DNA of 64,000 nt from Notamacropus eugenii (Eukaryota; Chordata; Mammalia; Diprotodontia; Macropodidae). Both the position numbers and the translations under genes were made by a program. The stretch covers positions 16,148,479 through 16,212,478 of the forward strand of contig NC_092872.1 of the NCBI RefSeq assembly GCF_028372415.1, read 5' to 3'. Positions 1 through 11,384 of the stretch are shown one piece after another. Each line of letters starts with the position of its first letter. Within the stretch, counting starts at the first letter, position 1. Under the pieces are notes generated by a model, which searched no databases, had not been told where the DNA came from, and saw only the letters and a list, made by a program, of their open reading frames with translations.

Positions 1-860
1 GTTGCCTCAGTTCTGACACAATCTATGCATTAAAATTTATTTTTGATTCTTGCTTTTCTTTCTCCTGACCCTCTATCTCATTCATTGTCCCATTTTGTGT
101 ATTTAACAGCAATAGCATATATCATACCTTTCCATTTGTATTTGATCACACACTCACTACTCTAGTGCACTTCTCCCCTGGAAATTCTAACAGCCTCTTT
201 GGGTTTCTGTTTTTTCACTTCTCAAATTCAGTAGTCTTCAAAGTAGGGTAAGGACATTCCATGGTGGTGCTCAAGATGATTTATTGTTGTGCAGGAAGAA
301 AATATTAGAACATCTACTTATTTTAAAAATGAAAAAATAGATTTAGTAATACACTGGCACCTTCACTCAGTTCATATGAGAGATGATGACTCACAGTAAC
401 TGAGAACTGTAGAGTGGGAATTCTACAGTGAAGAGGGATTGAAAATGGAACCTTCATTCATTAACTTAAAATTTTTTTTATTCTGAAACGAAATGACAGG
501 AAGGGTTAAATAAAGCAGCTAAAATAGATAAAATAATTATAACAATTTTAAATTCTATTATAAATCATAATTAAACACTATAATTAATTAAAATATCTAA
601 AAGTTTTGTTATAATTATCAAAAAAGAGAAAGGGTTTTCAATAATGTACAGCTTACTTTTCTTTAAAGGCTATAATGAGTTTCCTGTATCATTTCAAGCC
701 ATCTTGTTTTATTTGTGCTGCTTTCTGAATGTCATTCTGTACTTTCCTCTTCATTTTAAAACAAGATGCCTCAATGTGATTCTCTTTCTTTTTTATACTC
801 TTATTTTTATCCCAACTCACCCTCCTAACACTCATTTAGGAAAAAAGGAAAGGAAATCCT
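1..860. other. No recognised feature (AT-rich)
   Basis: AT-rich sequence without a recognisable repeat head, tail or coding remnant. The short open frame near 644-868 has no protein-family resemblance. Confidence 0.4.
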
Positions 861-1600
861 TAGTATAAATATGCTTATTCATGGAAAACCAATTTTCACA
901 TTGACAGGGTCATTAAAATTTATGTCTCATATTTTAGATTTTAAATCCATCATACAGCTGTCAAGTGATGGGTAACATACTCTATTTTCAACATGCTGGA
1001 ATTGTGATTTCTCGTTGCATTGATCAGAATTTTTTTAGGTTGATTTTCTTTACATGATTGTCATTGTATATAAATTATTCCCATGGTTCTATTTATTTCA
1101 TTCTGCATCAGTTCAGTAGGTGTTTCTAGGTTCCTTTCAAACCATTTATTTCATCATTTCTCATGTTACAATAATATTCCTTTATGAGTTCACAATTCTA
1201 ATTTGTTTAGCACTTCCCCAATTGATGGGCACACACTTAGCTTCTAGGTATTCTTTTTTTTTCTTTTGGTATTACAAAAAGATCTCCTCTACATTTCTTG
1301 TGAATATGTATTCTTTTCCTGTTCCTTTGATCTTTTTAAGATATCGGCCTACTAGTGTCATAGTGGTAAAGAGATATGCACAATTTACTGACACTTTAAG
1401 CATAGTTCCAAATTACTTTTCATAATTGCTGGACAAAGTTAATACCAGTGCATTGGTATTCCTCTTTTCCCATAGTGCTTTTACAGTTGTTACTTATTTT
1501 TGTACATATAGGTCCTTTTTGCCTTTTCTTTCATCTCTTTGGGGTATGGACATAGTACTGATTTTTCTGGATCAAAGGTTTTTTTTTTTATTTGGAAGTT
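861..1600 (-). mobile_element. L1 LINE 3' end, antisense
   Basis: Read on the + strand this follows the antisense 3' part of marsupial L1: a TGATGGGTAACAT-like block, then TTTCATTCTGCATCAGTTCA, then CCCCAATTGATGGGCA. These blocks recur in the same order in the antisense L1 copies at 5700-6990, 19405-20400 and 54318-54830. The copy is diverged and no coding frame survives. Borders are approximate. Confidence 0.75.
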
Positions 1601-2130
1601 CATTTTTAGTTTGCTCAATTTCTCATTTTGATATTGCATCATTTAAGCAATCTATTTCTTCTGTTAATCTTAGCATTTTATCTTATTGCAAGTATTTATT
1701 CATTTCATACAAGTTGTAGATATTTTTGGCAAAATGTTTCTGATAGTTTCTTTTATTCCTCTTCAGTGATTTTAAATTCATCTTTTTCATTTTTGATACG
1801 AACAATTTACTTTTCTTCTCCCTTTTTAAAAATGATACTAGCTAAGTATTTATGTTTAGTAGCTCATCACCCCCCAAAAAATCTGTTTTATTTATCAGTT
1901 CAATTTTTGTTTTCAATTTTGTTTATCTCTTCTTTGATTTTCAGAACTTTTATTTTGATGTTTAACTTTTTTACTTGCTGTTTTTCTATTTTCTTTATTT
2001 TCATTTATTTGTTCTCTCTCTTTTGTTGATGAAAAATATTCAAGATACACATCTCCCCTTTACTGTTTTAACTGTGTAGCTTAAGTTTTGTACTTGTTTT
2101 CTATTTTTGCAGTTCTTTTCTGTCCTTTTC
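1601..2130 (-). mobile_element. Old L1 ORF2 internal fragment, antisense
   Basis: T-rich on the + strand. The reverse complement reads as lysine- and asparagine-rich ORF2 linker-like sequence with many stops. The block near 2052-2096 (CTCCCCTTTACTGTTTTAAC) resembles the antisense L1 stretch just downstream of the endonuclease. It may be the same insertion as the 3' end to its left after an internal deletion, or a second older copy. Confidence 0.5.
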
Positions 2131-2650
2131 TTTTACTGTGGTTCTGGCCATGGCTAGTTCTGTCTCTTCCTGTGGATTGTGTCCCAGGCTACATGCTACT
2201 TTGCTCCTGTCTCCTCTCTTGTATGAGGCCCTTGGATCACCCCACTTTTGGTACCATTACTCTAGCACTGTGTGCTGCCTTGGATGAAGCCAGTTAGTTG
2301 TACTTTGATTCCATCGTTTGTCTTAGAAAAGACCCTGTAGTCTCCTACACTGTTTATTTTCTCACTTCTTCCACTTACCCTAGCTTATCTCCATTCAACA
2401 TTTTTACAGGATTCTGGGCATCTTTTTGTATGGTCCTCTACTGTTCGGAGGAGTTTATAGGTGGTTCTCTTTTGTTTTTGTTCTTGTTACTTTTGGTACA
2501 CTTTGAACTTTTTACTGGGGGATCTTCATGGACGAATCTTGGAGGTTTATGAGGGAGCTTGGATCTTTTAGTTTCTGACACACTGCTATTTTCTTTCTTT
2601 CACTTCTGGAATATTATAACATGTTTTACTGTGTTCCATTTTGTGGATTT
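2131..2650. other. Unassigned, T-rich, possibly old L1 leader
   Basis: Two short overlapping open frames (2088-2297, 2298-2552) show no recognisable protein. The stretch could be the far 5' part of the neighbouring antisense L1, but I saw no diagnostic motif. Confidence 0.3.
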
Positions 2651-2687
2651 ATGGATTATGCTACCAAATAAAAAAACATTCAGAATA

Positions 2688-3420
2688 TGAATAAGTGCTT
2701 AAAAAGATTCCAACAAAGAAACCTAGAGTTGAAGATAACACAAGATATAGGAATTTATATGAACATAAGACAATAGCAGACTCCCATTCTATTTCTTGTA
2801 CAAGCTCTTTGTCAGCTACATCACCAGATAAAAACAATGATGATTTAATCAGATCCGACAAGAAATTGGCCCAACAAATTCAACATTTTCCTGAACATTA
2901 TTTGAAACATGGGTTTATATCCACTATCATTAAAAATGAACCTTGCCCCGAGTGGATATTTTGCCATGAGATATTATCTAATGCTAGTACAAAGACATTA
3001 TGATTTGTAAGACATTGTAAAACTAAGCTTTTATTGCCAAAAATGCTGTGTATGTCACCCATTAGAGCTTTCATTTTTGTATACTTTAGAAACTGAATTT
3101 TCTAAGCTACTTAAAAGTTTCCTAAACAGTTTTAGTACTTTTCAAAACAATTTATTATAAATATAAAAATTCAACTCTTTCTAAATATTTTGTAAGAACA
3201 ATTGGTTGACATGATGGCAGATGGAAATTTACTAGCCAAACTTCAGCAAAACACTATGCTTAATTACTGGATAGGATCGAAAAATCAACATTATGATTTA
3301 GCAAATGTAACCAGTGATGCCCTCCTTTCATTTGGAATGATATATTTTTGTGAAATATCTTTTCCAGCCATGGTAACCATTAAAACTTAATATAAAAATA
3401 AATTGAACTTAGAACATCTA
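2688..3420 (+). pseudogene. hAT-type transposase / ZBED-like relic, internally deleted
   Basis: Reading from an ATG at 2688 gives MNKCLKR, and a frame shift near 2707 leads into IPTKKPRVED, a basic start typical of hAT-derived ZBED proteins. Around 2905-3020 the text YLKHGFIST, then FCHEILSNAS, then RHCKTK matches a BED zinc finger, but the first cysteine of the metal-binding set appears as tryptophan (EWIFC) and a stop follows TKTL. After about 190 bases of non-matching sequence a second frame (3202-3390) carries LLSFGMIYFCEISFPAMV and then IKT*YKNKLNLE. This is the C-terminal hAT dimerisation block, normally written TTYLCETSFSAM..IKTKYRNRLN. The whole catalytic middle is therefore missing. 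It could be a broken Charlie/Buster-type transposon or a retrocopy of a domesticated gene such as ZBED5 or FAM200. No terminal inverted repeats were seen. Confidence 0.7.
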
Positions 3421-4785
3421 AACAGTAGTATTACAAAGTGTAAAACTGAGATATTTTTTAAAGGAAGCATATCCAATCACATTATTCTGACCAAAATATT
3501 TGAATAATACCATTTTAGTGAGAAAAAAAAGGTTTTATACTGTTAAAATAAAACTTATTTTAACTTTTTTCATCTTTATCTCTTCCTTTGAAATATTTTT
3601 GTGTCTTTTTATAATGTATATTATAAATATGTATACATAGGTTATATATAGTTAGGAGATGTGTTAAAATTTTATTTTTTTCTGGTCTCCCTGATCACTT
3701 CCCTCTTCTAGTAAATTTATAAGTAGCTAGTATAAAGGGGCAATAGCAGAAAATAAAATTGAAAAGGGAAACCTGAAAGCCACATTGAAGGAGCATAATT
3801 TACAAATTGTATCACACATGAACCAGAATTCACATTCTGGTAATATGTGCTGAGCCAGGGGAAGCCATCTAGACACTTCTGTGAGGGTTCTGGTCTCAGA
3901 ATATGTAAATTTCAGATTCTCACAGTTCCAGACCAGCAGAATATCAAAAACATGCTGATAATTGTGAGATGATGACTTTGAAGTTTTACCACTAACTTTA
4001 AGATAATTTGTATATGTTTATGAACTAATGCCAAACTGTCATAGGCAGGAGTTGATCTGTTTTTCTCCAAAACCTTATAAAAATGAGTCCTGAGCCACTT
4101 ATTACCCAAGTCCATCAGGTCCATGTTGCCTAGTGCTCCTGCCTCTAATTCATGCTTATACCGGTGATATTATCTACATCTCTCCCTACCCTCCTCTTCC
4201 CCATGCTGCCTCCTTTCCTTCACCATTCCATCCCCTGTTCCCAAGTTGCCTCCCTCTGAATCTCTGTTACCATCTACCTCTGCACCCTTTGTGGCTATTA
4301 AAGTGATTCCTGCCAGTTTCCTGCCACCAATCATGGTCTTTCCTGGCAAATAAACAAAGAATCAGGCATGCCTTCCACCATTTCATAATTTCAGTTTCAT
4401 AAAATAATTATCGATTCAAGAGAACTCTCTCTGAGCTTACTGTGATTAGAAAACTCCCCACAGAGTGTGCTTGGAGCTAGACCCTTCTCTGTGAAGCATT
4501 TGTCCTGTCCCATCTTAATGGACCGGGCATTCTGAATACTTGAAGACTTGGTGCTTTGGGATGACTCAAAAACCCATGAAGAATAGGAGACCCTTTAGTT
4601 AGGTTAGGTTTGGGGGATCCTGAATACGTGTCAAAATGCTCTAGAGTCAGTCAAGACTTTAGCTGGAGTCTACACTTCAATTATGTGAATGCTCACTTTT
4701 AATAAGACATGGAGTGTGGGGTTTGTGAATACTGGATTCAACTGATCTTGTCTCTCCCCTGCCTCTGCCATTAGCCTCACAGAAA
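3421..4785. other. No confident feature
   Basis: Mixed-composition sequence. A C/T-rich patch (4140-4300) and a stretch near 4400-4740 have an LTR-like texture, but I found no TG...CA ends, paired duplication or tail signal to support an element. The minus-strand frame at 3912-4124 has no recognisable protein. Confidence 0.35.
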
Positions 4786-5005
4786 AGTGGGATCTTAAAG
4801 TTGGAAGGGATTGGAAGGGATAATTACATCAATCCATAGGATTATAGATTTAGGGCTTGAAGGGACCTTAGAAGTAACTAATTTTACAGATGAGGAAACT
4901 GAGAAGAGAGGTTAAGTAACTTGTCCAGTGTCACACAGTGTCTGAGGAAGGAATTGAACCCAGGTCTTCTTAACAATTTTAGCCTTCTATCTATTACACC
5001 ATAAC
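4786..5005 (-). mobile_element. THER1/MIR3-type SINE, antisense
   Basis: Contains GATTTAGGGCTTGAAGGGACC, ACAGATGAGGAAACTGAG and TGTCACACAG, in the order of an antisense THER1/MIR3 CORE-SINE. The body is nearly complete and diverged. Confidence 0.8.
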
Positions 5006-5700
5006 AATTTTATGGGTTCCACTGGATAATATGTAGTAAAGGGAAATGTGGTATGTCTTAAGGCAGCCAATACAACGTATGAACTGATAAATGTCTACGA
5101 TTAAACAGGTCAAGGAAAAAGACCTTGTCTCCATTCAAGAGAAATCCATTTACTAGATAACATGTGACATAAGTAGGAATCCAATTCATTTTGAATATCT
5201 AACTAGAATGTCTCCCAATTCCATTTTTTTTGTCTGTGTCCTTGCAGTTTTGCATACTATGTTTAAAATCCCCAAAAGTCAGTTATATGAAAATCAAGCA
5301 CCTGAGAGATGAAAGATAGCCAGACTGAGCATCAGGGGACCTAGAGCTATTTCTGCTTAACCTCATTTGACCTCCATCAAGGCTCTGATTATTCCTGAAA
5401 CCTTGTCTATGTAAGGGTCATCTTTAGCCTTCATCTCTAGAGCATACCCTGTCTCTCTAGAGTCTGGCAGTAGGTTAGATAATATTGGCAGAAAGGGTTC
5501 TAACTGCTATGATATTAGAACATCCTTTACTCTTCATTTAAAATAAGTCTGGCAATTGTTTCATAATAGCTACTATTAAAGGATCTTAATTTGAACATTC
5601 CTAGTGAAAGGTATGAAGTATCAACTGAAGATTATAATGAGCCACTAATATGTAGGGAAGGAAAGGTGGAGGGTGTGGGAGGTGAGGGGAAAGGGAAGGG
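5006..5700. other. No recognised feature
   Basis: No repeat signature or coding remnant recognised. A G/A-rich patch at about 5650-5700 precedes the L1 3' end. Confidence 0.35.
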
Positions 5701-5866
5701 AAACTTTATCGAACCATTTTTCTTTCTTTTTTAAAACAAATTCTTGTTAGGGGCATGATTATATTTAACTTTTTGTGTCTTTGTAGACTTGTCTTTTTGT
5801 CTCTCTGCCTCTCCATTTTTTTCTTTCTTTCTTCCTTTCCCCAGCCCCACCCTAGAGATTATTACC

Positions 5867-5870
<4 letters not shown>

Positions 5871-5907
<37 letters not shown>
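5871..5907. repeat. (AC)n microsatellite
   Basis: About 18 uninterrupted CA units within the L1 3' end. Apparent threonine/histidine-repeat reading frames over it are artefacts. Confidence 0.98.
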
Positions 5908-5909
<2 letters not shown>

Positions 5910-6111
5910 GTGCACATGCACATACAAAATCATTCCATAAATGCTTTTATTTATCAGTTCTTCTTCTGGTTGCAGGTAGCGTCTTCCTTCATAGGTCCTT
6001 TGTAGTTAATTTGGGTATTTATAATAGTCAAATAACTTACTTGCTCAAAGTTGTTCTTAAAATAATATTGCAGTTACTGTACACAATGTTCTCTTAATTC
6101 TGGTCATTTCA

Positions 6112-6719
6112 TGCCAGGCCTAGAGGCCTGAGGGCTACCCGAGTCTTCCCTTACCTCTATCAGAGGTCTTCGGTTGGCCAAACCGGATGCTCGTATGAGA
6201 GAAAGGACGTTCCAGAGTCAAACAAGGGTTGAGCTTTATTTCAGGGTCTAGTTACAAGTGCAGGGCAATTCTTCCTTAGGAGGGAGCGAAGAATCTCCCA
6301 AGGAGGCAAAGGTCTTACAATAAGAGATTGGAAGTAGAAGTATAAGTGGGGAGAGAGGGGGAGGGGAGAGAGGAGAGAGGAAAAGCAGAGCCTTGTGTCC
6401 TGTCCGCTCCGCGCCCCTCCGCCCAAGAGCTTTCAGGCTTTCCTGATCCTACTTAAACTCTCCAGCAGCATAGTTTGCATCTGAATACCGTGCTGTTAGA
6501 TAACAATAGTGTGCCCAGATCCGGGACAATCTCGAGGGCGGGGAGAGCTCTCTCCCATCATGTTTCTCACGGGAAGAGGCGGAAATACACGAGATAGCTC
6601 GGTTCACCTCGATTCCCAGTCGTTTCCTGGGGGGACCTCGTGAGAACTCTAAGATTTAGAAGTTCCCACCTTTACCCGCCCGAGACTGTCCACCTGGAAT
6701 TGAGCTTCCATCCCCAGCA
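6112..6719 (-). mobile_element. Solo ERV LTR (class II-like), minus strand
   Basis: The element is 608 bases, begins TG and ends CA on both strands, and is flanked by a perfect 6-base duplication ATTTCA (6106-6111 and 6720-6725). A six-base duplication suits a class II (ERVK-like) integrase. On the minus strand an AATAAA lies at 6235-6240, near the R/U5 end. The sequence is GC- and CpG-richer than anything nearby, suggesting a fairly young fossil. No internal retroviral sequence adjoins it, so it is a solo LTR left by recombination. Confidence 0.85.
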
Positions 6720-6990
6720 ATTTCACTCTTCACTGTTTTGTGCAGACCTATCCATGGTTTTCTAAAATCATTAAGCTCATTATTTTTTATAGCACAGTAG
6801 TATTCCATCACGATAGGCATCCCTGCGTTTCTAGTTCTTTGCCACCACAGAGAACAGTATTTTAGAAAATATAGGTTCTTTTTCTTTTTCCTCCACTGTC
6901 TTTAAAAATAGACTTAATAGTGGTATTTCTGTGCCTCTATTTTTCTCTCTTCATTGTTTTGTTGAAATGAAATAGGACCCCAAAGGGAAT

Positions 6991-7210
6991 GGACTCTTCC
7001 ACAGGAAGGATTCAATTCAGTGATATAGGCTGACTGTAGGAGTGACTAAGGTCAGGCAGGATTAATGACTAATAATAACAAACCTTGGACAAACTGAAGG
7101 AGTTATCAGAGATGGTGGTATTGAGGAGAACATGGGCCAGTAAGGTGGAATTCTGAAAGAGTGGCTTCGTTCTTGAATTTCTTGAGGTACAAAATGGTGT
7201 TTCTAATAGT
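6991..7210. other. Unassigned
   Basis: No repeat or coding signature recognised between the L1 3' end and the first L2 copy. Confidence 0.35.
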
Positions 7211-7214
7211 TAAA

Positions 7215-7605
7215 CCACACCAGACTCTATAGCCTCCTTGCTAATCCTTGAACACAACACTCCATCTTCTACCTTAGAGCATTTTGACTGGTTTTCCCCA
7301 GTGCCTGGAACATTTCCCTTCTTTGTCTTTGCCTCCTGGAGTTTCTGGTTTTCATTCAAGCCACCATTAGAGTCCCAGTTTTTGAAAAAAAGCTTTTCCT
7401 AGTCCTCCATAACATTAGTACCTTCCCTTTCAGTCTATCTTTGATTTATCCTGAATATATCTTATTTGTACATAGTTCTTTGTATGTTTTCTCCCCCACT
7501 GGATTGTGAGCTCTTTGAAGGTAGATGTTATATTTGCCTTTGTTTATATCTCTAGCACTTGGTCTGGGCACATGAAAATCACTTAACAAATGTTTGTGGA
7601 TTTGA
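7215..7605 (+). mobile_element. L2 LINE 3' end
   Basis: Shows the L2 tail order: GTGCCTGGAACATTTC, an AGCTTTTCCTAG block, ATTGTGAGCTCTTTGAAGG, then AACAAATGTTTGT at the end. Confidence 0.85.
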
Positions 7606-7609
7606 CTTT

Positions 7610-7835
7610 TGGGTGACCCATTTTAGCAGACACATCCATCTCAGTGCACCCAGAGGAAAGGTAACCAACATGATGGGGGATCTGGAATTAAAGTCATATG
7701 AGGATCAATTGTGTTTAGCCTACAAATATTAAATAGAAAATCATGATAGTTAACCTGTTTCAGGGTCAATATTCCCTACATATAATCTGACTGCATTAGT
7801 CTGAATTTATATCCTTCCTCTTGCTTCATCTCAAG
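7610..7835 (+). mobile_element. CR1/L3-type LINE scrap
   Basis: CACCCAGAGGAAAGGTAACC, CATATGAGGATCAATTG and GTTTAGCCTA follow the C-terminal coding end of CR1/L3 elements (..VQRRATRM.. ..YE.RL.. ..LFSL..). Heavily decayed. The sense partner of the antisense copy at 54845-55640. Confidence 0.55.
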
Positions 7836-8079
7836 GGAAAGGGAAAACCACTGATTATCATACTCTGTAAAGAGACTATGTAAATTTCACTAGAAGAACA
7901 TTATAGGTGTGCTCTGCTTTATGAAAACCTAGGTATACAAAATTCAAATTCTAAAATTATGCATTGAATACTCATTCAAGTTTAACACTGTACTTACAAT
8001 AGTTTAGGAATTTTTCTGTATACGTATGTGTACACATATGTATGTGCGTATCTGTGTATTTTTGTGCAATACTGTTTTC

Positions 8080-8215
8080 ATGTTGTCTCTTGCATTAAAT
8101 CATGAGCTCCTTGAGGGCAAGGCTTAATTTTTTTCTTTTGCTTTTTTTTTGTATCCCCACTGTTTAAGACAGTGCCTGGCATATAGTAGGTACTTTAGGT
8201 ACTTGTTGACTCAGC
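8080..8215 (+). mobile_element. L2 3' terminal fragment
   Basis: CATGAGCTCCTTGAGGGCAA, GTATCCCCACTG and CAGTGCCTGGCATATAGTAG are the last 130 bases of L2. Confidence 0.85.
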
Positions 8216-8329
8216 ACCATTATGGTCAGATCACTCCAATTTCCTTGTATTTTTCGAAGTGTTAGGATATTTGGAAGTTGGGCAAGATTTTAGATGATTC
8301 AATACAGAACCTTAGCAGCCACTGAAATC

Positions 8330-8770
8330 TTTTACTGTCTCAAAAGATATTTTGAGTGAAGTGAGCCAAATCAGGAGAATGCCATGTACAGTAACAATAA
8401 TGTTGTATGATGGAGAACTATGAATGACTTAGCTATTCTCAGTAATCCAGTGATCCAAGATAATCCCAAAAGACTAATGATGAAACATACTATCTACCTC
8501 CTGATAATGACCTGATATTACTTGAATACAGGCTGAAGCATGCTATTATCACTTTCATTCTTTTTCTTTTATTTGAGTTTTCTTGTACAAAATATCTAAT
8601 ATGGATATTACATGATTTCTCACATACAATCTATATTTGATTACTTATTGTCTGAGGGGAAGGGGGGAGAGAGAGGCAACATTTGGAACTCAAAACTTTA
8701 AAAAATGTTAAAAATTGTTTTAACATGTAATTGGGAGAAATAATATATGTATATATAAATTATTTTATAC
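8330..8770 (+). mobile_element. L1 3' end, sense
   Basis: Starts in the post-ORF2 region (AAGTGAGCCAAATCAGGAG) and ends with the marsupial L1 tail: GGGGGGAGAGAGAGGCAAC, TTGGAACTCAAAACTTTA, then TAACATGTAATTGGGAG. Confidence 0.85.
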
Positions 8771-8969
8771 TGCAAAAAATTTTTGAAAACTCAGTTCAGC
8801 CAACATTTATTGGTCACCTTCAATGTGCAATATTGGATACATATTACCACTTATCAGTGCAAATGACAGTAACATATATAATTGGATATCAGAATGGTAG
8901 TGGTGATTGATTTCCTTTTCTGTTTTCCCTACTCCAGGTATTAAAGGGTTGGGGCAAGTTGACCATGGT

Positions 8970-9495
8970 TGAGACATATCATTCCCCTCCTTGATAACGT
9001 TCAGTGGCTTCCTATCATTTCTAGGATAAAATACATGCTCATCTATGCGGTATTTCTAGACCTTCACCATCTGGCTCCTACCTATCTTTTCAAATTAATT
9101 ACACATTGTTCTTCCTCATTCTCTCTACATTTCAGTCAAAATGTGTAACTTGCATTCATAGTATTTCCTCTTCCACCTCTGTGCCTTTGTACAGGCTTTT
9201 CCTCATGCTTGGAATACCTTTTCCTGGTTGTTCTAGTTGCTAGTTTTTGTCTTTGAAATTGCTTTGTATTTATTTTGTAAATATTTCCTAATTATTTATC
9301 TCTGTAAATGTCGCATACCTACCATCCCTTCCGCCGCCTCCCCACGGAACTTTCATCTCCCTTCCTGGAAGTAGAACAGAAAATCCTTCTGGACAGGGAT
9401 TGTTCCCTGCTTGGCTTTGTATATTGTATTCTCAGTGTCTATTTCAGCGTCTATTGCTCAAGAAAAACTTAATAATGTTTGTTGAATTGAATCTA
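8970..9495 (+). mobile_element. L2 3' region
   Basis: CAGTGGCTTCCTATCATTTC, AGGATAAAATACA, CACCATCTGGCTCC and TAATAATGTTTGTTGAATTG match the L2 ORF2 end and tail. The middle has an AT-rich expansion. Confidence 0.85.
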
Positions 9496-9945
9496 GTTGA
9501 AACTGTACATGATAATGTCTTCCTTGGTATAGTAAAGATCCAAGGAAAATACAAGGGGAAACTATGGAAAAGGGGGATGTAAGAAAAAGCTAGAGGTCAG
9601 TAGATAGACAGTGGGTTCAAAAACAACTGGGAGAGAACCAAGGGCTCATAAAGGTTAGGAGACATGTGTCACATGGTAGAAATCAAGGATGAGTTTCTTA
9701 TGAACAGTGTTTCAGAACTATGCCTAGGAGTTGATGACATACTGGGGAGAGAAATTCCTAATACAGAGATAAGAGGTCTGGGAGCACTCTCCTTCTAATA
9801 GAAAGCACCATTTTCAGGGCAACCTAATAGATGCACTGGTGATAAGAACAGTGGCAAAAGAAAATGGGAAGATGGGAATTTAACCAGAGGAGGCTGAAGA
9901 ATATCTCTGAGCCCAGGTGACTATTAGGCACTGTCCTTTAGAATT
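9496..9945. other. Unassigned
   Basis: Purine-rich sequence between two L2 copies. No repeat or coding signature recognised. Confidence 0.35.
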
Positions 9946-9949
9946 TGAG

Positions 9950-10345
9950 ATCATTGATGTGGTCTTCCTTCCACCTTCCTTGCCATTCTACATACCGTCC
10001 ATTCCTTCTCCTTTGTCTTTGTTCTGGCTGTCCCTCATGTCTGCATGGTCCTGCCTCTTCATCTCTTGGATTTTCCCCAAAGGCCAGCCTAGATAGTGCC
10101 TGCTACATGAAGCTTTTTTCTGATCTCCCCAGTTATTAGTGCTCTACCCACATTCCCCCTCCTGAAGTAACTTAGTATATAATTTGAATTTACTCGTCTA
10201 TGTATATTCCTCTTACAAAATGTAAGCTCCTTGAAGTTAGGAGCTGTTTTGTTTTTGTCTTTTTTATCTTCAGCCTGTAAGAGAGTGCTTTGCAGAAATG
10301 GGGAGAGTTTAGTAAATGGTTTTCAAATGGAATTGAATTGAGTGG
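9950..10345 (+). mobile_element. L2 3' end
   Basis: GGCTGTCCCTCATGTCTGCA, an AAGCTTTTTTCTGATCTCCC block and TGTAAGCTCCTTGAAGTTAG follow L2. The end runs into GGTTTTCAAATGGAATTG. Confidence 0.8.
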
Positions 10346-10389
10346 TGTGGATAATGTGACAAAGCCAAAAGAGTGTCCATTTCTCTGGG

Positions 10390-10500
10390 AAAGGCATTAT
10401 TTTGAGCTCCTTGAAAGCAGGGACTGTCTTTTGTCCCTTTCTCTATCCCCAGTACTTGGCACATGATCACCACTTAATTATTATGTATTGATTGATTCAC
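10390..10500 (+). mobile_element. L2 3' terminal fragment
   Basis: GAGCTCCTTGAAAGCAGGGA, CTATCCCCAGTACTTGGCAC and a TGATTGATTC end. A second L2 tail just beyond the previous one. Confidence 0.85.
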
Positions 10501-10804
10501 TGGCAAGTACTATAATCTTTTTTTTGCTTGAATGTGGGTTCTAGTTATTTTCACTGACCCATCAACAACAGTCTTCTCTCTTGGGGCATTTTGGTTTGGA
10601 GGGATTTTTTTTGGACATGTTTGTGTTGACATCAAGTAGGATGTCAAAAGGTTATAGGGGTGGAGTGAAGGAGATGTAATGAGAAGCTCATCCCAGTGTG
10701 CCAGGACCCTTATTGATAGGAAGAAACCTCGTGCACAAGGATTTTCATTTTTATTACCTATTTTCTTGTGTAAATTGTGCTTTCACATCCACTGTCTCAT
10801 TTGG

Positions 10805-10960
10805 TCTTTATAAAAATGTGACAGCAGTTAGACAAGTATTATTTATACTTAGATAAGAAACAGAAGCCCAGAGAGGTTGTGGTATCTGAAATCATATGCT
10901 CAGGTAAGCAGTAAAGTTACATAGATAGCAAAGCTCTGATTCATATTTTATAGTCAATTT
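10805..10960 (-). mobile_element. MIR-type SINE fragment, antisense
   Basis: Contains AAGAAACAGAAGCCCAGAGA followed by a decayed TCACACAGC-like block and AGCAAAGCTCTGATTC, the order of an antisense MIR core. Confidence 0.6.
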
Positions 10961-11039
10961 AGGTAACTTGCAAAGGTAATAATAGATACATCACTTGGTT
11001 AAATAAAATTATAACTATAAAAAAGTTTATATGTATATT

Positions 11040-11295
11040 TTAAACTAATGTTGTCCTTGAGTACCATGCCTCCTTGCTTGGCCAGGAGATTAAATACTTC
11101 TCTTTAATTATTTTAATAAAATTATGTTGGCTTTAATGAAACAAACCTAAACCCAAAGCCTGTGTAACAAATATACATAGTCAAGTGAAATAAATTTCCA
11201 CAATGGCCATGTCCAAAATTTTATGTCTCACTCTTCACCTTGCACAAAAACATTTTTTTTTTTTGTTTTTATTCTTGGGGATATAAACACTGTGA
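11040..11295 (-). mobile_element. L1 3' end fragment, antisense (tentative)
   Basis: AAATAAATTTCCACAATGG, then CATGTCCAAAATTTTATGTC resembles the far 3' end of a marsupial L1 subfamily read antisense. A similar block (CACATTGACAGGGTC) occurs near 897-925. Confidence 0.5.
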
Positions 11296-11384
11296 ATGAT
11301 TTTCCTCTTTTAGAATCTTTTTGTCTTTAAGATAACTTGAGAATCACTTCCTGAATGTCTTTAAAATAGCATTACTTGAAGAAA

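Larger units (their letters stand above)
5700..6990 (-). mobile_element. L1 3' end, antisense, split by an LTR
   Basis: The left part (to 6111) ends ACACAATGTTCTC..GGTCATTTCA. The right part (from 6720) resumes CTCTTCACTG and runs to ATAGCACAGTAGTATTCCATC and TTTGCCACCAC. Joined across the inserted LTR, the two parts follow the normal antisense marsupial L1 3' order. An AC microsatellite lies in its left part. Confidence 0.8.

Noticed and set aside
4400-4740. Possible LTR or unique exon
   Set aside because: Texture only. No splice-flanked frame, no LTR ends.
5755-6097. Open frames with a threonine-histidine repeat
   Set aside because: They read through the AC microsatellite in an L1 3' end.
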